Source of the DNA: Actinomycetales bacterium
Lineage (GTDB): Bacteria; Actinomycetota; Actinomycetes; Mycobacteriales; Mycobacteriaceae
Reading direction: 5' to 3'
Assembly: GCA_012841845.1 (NCBI GenBank)
Contig: DUTZ01000517.1
Location: 1-7,631, forward strand
DNA: 7,631 nucleotides
A program made the position numbers and the translations under genes. Under the pieces are notes generated by a model. It worked only from the letters and a program-made list of their open reading frames with translations. It had not been told where the DNA came from and did no database searches. Below, piece by piece: positions 6,619-7,631 of this stretch (the first letter of the stretch is position 1; every line of letters begins with the position of its first letter).

Positions 6619-7539
6619 ATGAGCAGCACCCCCGACGCCGCCGGTGATCCGGACCGGATCACGCGCGTCGGGATCGTCGGGGCCGGCCAGATGGGCGCCG
6701 GGATCGCGGAGGTGTGCGCCCGCGCGCACGTCGACGTCCTGGTGTGGGCGTCCACCCGCGAGGCCGCCGACGCCGGCCTCGCCCGCGTCCTCGACTCGCT
6801 GGACCGCGGGGTGTCCTCCGGCAAGATCACCGGACGCGAGCGCGAGCAGGCCGCCCTGCGGCTGCGCCTCACCACCGACCTCGGCGACCTCGTGGACCGT
6901 CAGCTCGTCGTGGAGGCGATCGCCGAGGACGAGGCCGCCAAGACGGCCGTCTTCCGGGATCTCGACCGGATCGTCGAGGACCCCGACGCCGTCCTCGCCT
7001 CCAACACCTCCTCCATCCCGATCATCAAGCTGGCCATGGCCACCACACGGCCGCACCGGGTGATCGGCATGCACTTCTTCAACCCCGTCCCGGTGCTCCC
7101 GCTCGTCGAGCTGGTGAGCACGCTGGAGACCGGGGACACCGTCCGGAGCCGGGCCGAGCGCTTCGCCGAACAGGTGCTGGGCAAGCAGGTCGTGCACTCC
7201 ACCGACCGTGCCGGGTTCGTCGTCAACGCCCTGCTCGTGCCCTACCTGCTCTCCGCGATCCGCATGGCCGAGTCCGGGGCCGCCAGCCCGGAGGACATCG
7301 ACAAGGCGATGGTGCTCGGGTGCGCGCACCCGATGGGCCCGCTCGCTCTGGCCGACCTCGTGGGCCTGGACACGGTCAAGGCGATCGCGGACGCGATGTA
7401 CGCCGAGTCCAAGGAGCCGCTGTACTCGCCGCCGCCCCTGCTGCTGCGGATGGTCGAGGCCGGCAGGCTCGGAAAAAAGGCAGGTCACGGCTTCTACCGG
7501 TATGATGCGTCGAGATCGGTGGTCCGTCCCGCCCCGTAG
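6619..7539 (+). CDS. fadB2: 3-hydroxybutyryl-CoA dehydrogenase (FadB2 type)
   Basis: The product is 306 residues (family about 280-290; the extra is a short N-terminal lead and tail). An N-terminal Rossmann fold begins with VGIVGAGQMGAGIA (G21, G23, G26) for NAD(P)H. The catalytic set of 3-hydroxyacyl-CoA dehydrogenases is present: S131 in SNTSSIPI, H152 in GMHFFNP, E164 in LVELV and N203 in FVVNALL. The C-terminal helical domain ends with GKKAGHGFYRY. It interconverts 3-hydroxybutyryl-CoA and acetoacetyl-CoA in the cytoplasm, for beta-oxidation, C4 metabolism or PHB-related routes. It follows isocitrate lyase on the same strand, as fadB2 follows icl1 in mycobacteria, but a strong hairpin and 151 bp separate them, so expression may be only partly shared. 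Single-domain structure excludes the multifunctional FadB. Chain-length preference is inferred from the family. Confidence 0.94.
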   Translation: MSSTPDAAGDPDRITRVGIVGAGQMGAGIAEVCARAHVDVLVWASTREAADAGLARVLDSLDRGVSSGKITGREREQAALRLRLTTDLGDLVDRQLVVEAIAEDEAAKTAVFRDLDRIVEDPDAVLASNTSSIPIIKLAMATTRPHRVIGMHFFNPVPVLPLVELVSTLETGDTVRSRAERFAEQVLGKQVVHSTDRAGFVVNALLVPYLLSAIRMAESGAASPEDIDKAMVLGCAHPMGPLALADLVGLDTVKAIADAMYAESKEPLYSPPPLLLRMVEAGRLGKKAGHGFYRYDASRSVVRPAP

Positions 7540-7552
7540 GCGGGAGCGGGCC
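7521..7552 (+). terminator. Hairpin overlapping the end of the dehydrogenase gene
   Basis: CCCGCC (7528-7533) pairs with GGCGGG (7539-7544) across a CCGTA loop, and the stem continues outward for seven more pairs with one bulged G at 7546. It includes the stop codon. No T-tract follows. It is a likely terminator for the icl-fadB2 transcript, since a new gene with its own ribosome binding site follows. Confidence 0.5.
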
Positions 7553-7565
7553 ACCGCGGGAATCC

Positions 7566-7576
7566 GGGGGAGAAGG
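7566..7576 (+). promoter_or_regulatory. Ribosome binding site of the last, partial gene
   Basis: GGGGGAGAAGG is purine-only and ends 2 nt before the ATG at 7579; its GGGGGAG part is at a suitable distance of 6 nt. This is the main reason for calling a gene at the window edge. Confidence 0.55.
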
Positions 7577-7578
7577 AC

Positions 7579-7631
7579 ATGCGGGCGATGACCCGTCGCG
7601 CGTTCGCCGCGCGCGTTCTCGCGGCGACGAC
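7579..7631 (+). CDS. Start of a possible exported protein (first 17 codons only)
   Basis: From ATG 7579 the frame reads MRAMTRRAFAARVLAAT and is open to the window edge. TRRAF resembles the start of a twin-arginine (Tat) signal (S/T-R-R-x-F), and it is followed by small apolar residues. With the strong upstream ribosome binding site and the hairpin ending the preceding gene, a new gene is likely. ATG at 7588 (M4) is an alternative start. The product cannot be named from this fragment; it is not recognisable as the mycolic acid methyltransferase gene (umaA) that follows fadB2 in M. tuberculosis. Confidence 0.5.
   Translation, partial: MRAMTRRAFAARVLAAT

Overview
The window comes from the chromosome of a very GC-rich bacterium (roughly 70% G+C or more by eye, with strong G/C bias at third codon positions). 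It is almost certainly an actinomycete. The clearest evidence is a block closely resembling the mycobacterial RamB/isocitrate lyase/FadB2 neighbourhood (Rv0464c, Rv0465c, Rv0467 and Rv0468 as I recall them), with an isocitrate lyase that looks near-identical in its core to M. tuberculosis ICL1. The genus cannot be fixed from the sequence; a member of the Micrococcales or a relative is a guess.

Left part (1-2693, plus strand): the 3' end of a HAD-family beta-phosphoglucomutase-like gene overlaps, by a GTGA stop/start, a GH65 disaccharide phosphorylase. Together they form a compact disaccharide module: phosphorolysis of an alpha-linked glucose disaccharide to beta-glucose-1-phosphate, then isomerisation to glucose-6-phosphate.

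Convergent gap (2694-2896): this holds no gene but has two layers of repeats. One is three perfect tandem copies of an 18-bp unit. The other is a symmetric four-copy inverted element (two units on each strand, 32/28/32-bp spacing, axis at about 2808). The second is the least explained structure in the window.

Middle (2897-4902, minus strand): a RamB-type regulator (XRE helix-turn-helix, degenerate IrrE-like region, Cys-rich C-terminal ScfR/DUF2083 domain) is followed after only 5 nt by a carboxymuconolactone-decarboxylase-like protein without the AhpD CxxC motif.

Divergent control region (4903-5177): this has an AT-rich island with a good RamB-type operator. The operator falls in the 17-bp spacer of a plausible ramB promoter. 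There is also a weaker second half-site and a 16-bp near-palindrome in the icl leader.

Right part (5178-7631, plus strand): isocitrate lyase (glyoxylate shunt), a very strong 20-bp-stem hairpin, and a 3-hydroxybutyryl-CoA dehydrogenase (FadB2 type) with its own ribosome binding site and a terminal hairpin. Last comes the first 17 codons of a probable exported protein with a twin-arginine-like start. The ramB-icl-fadB2 block fits acetate, fatty acid or C4 acyl-CoA use: beta-oxidation steps supply acetyl-CoA, the glyoxylate shunt conserves carbon, and RamB senses the acyl/acetyl state and controls transcription. Nothing here amounts to a clearly new system. The best leads are the inverted repeat element and the arrangement of the RamB operator.
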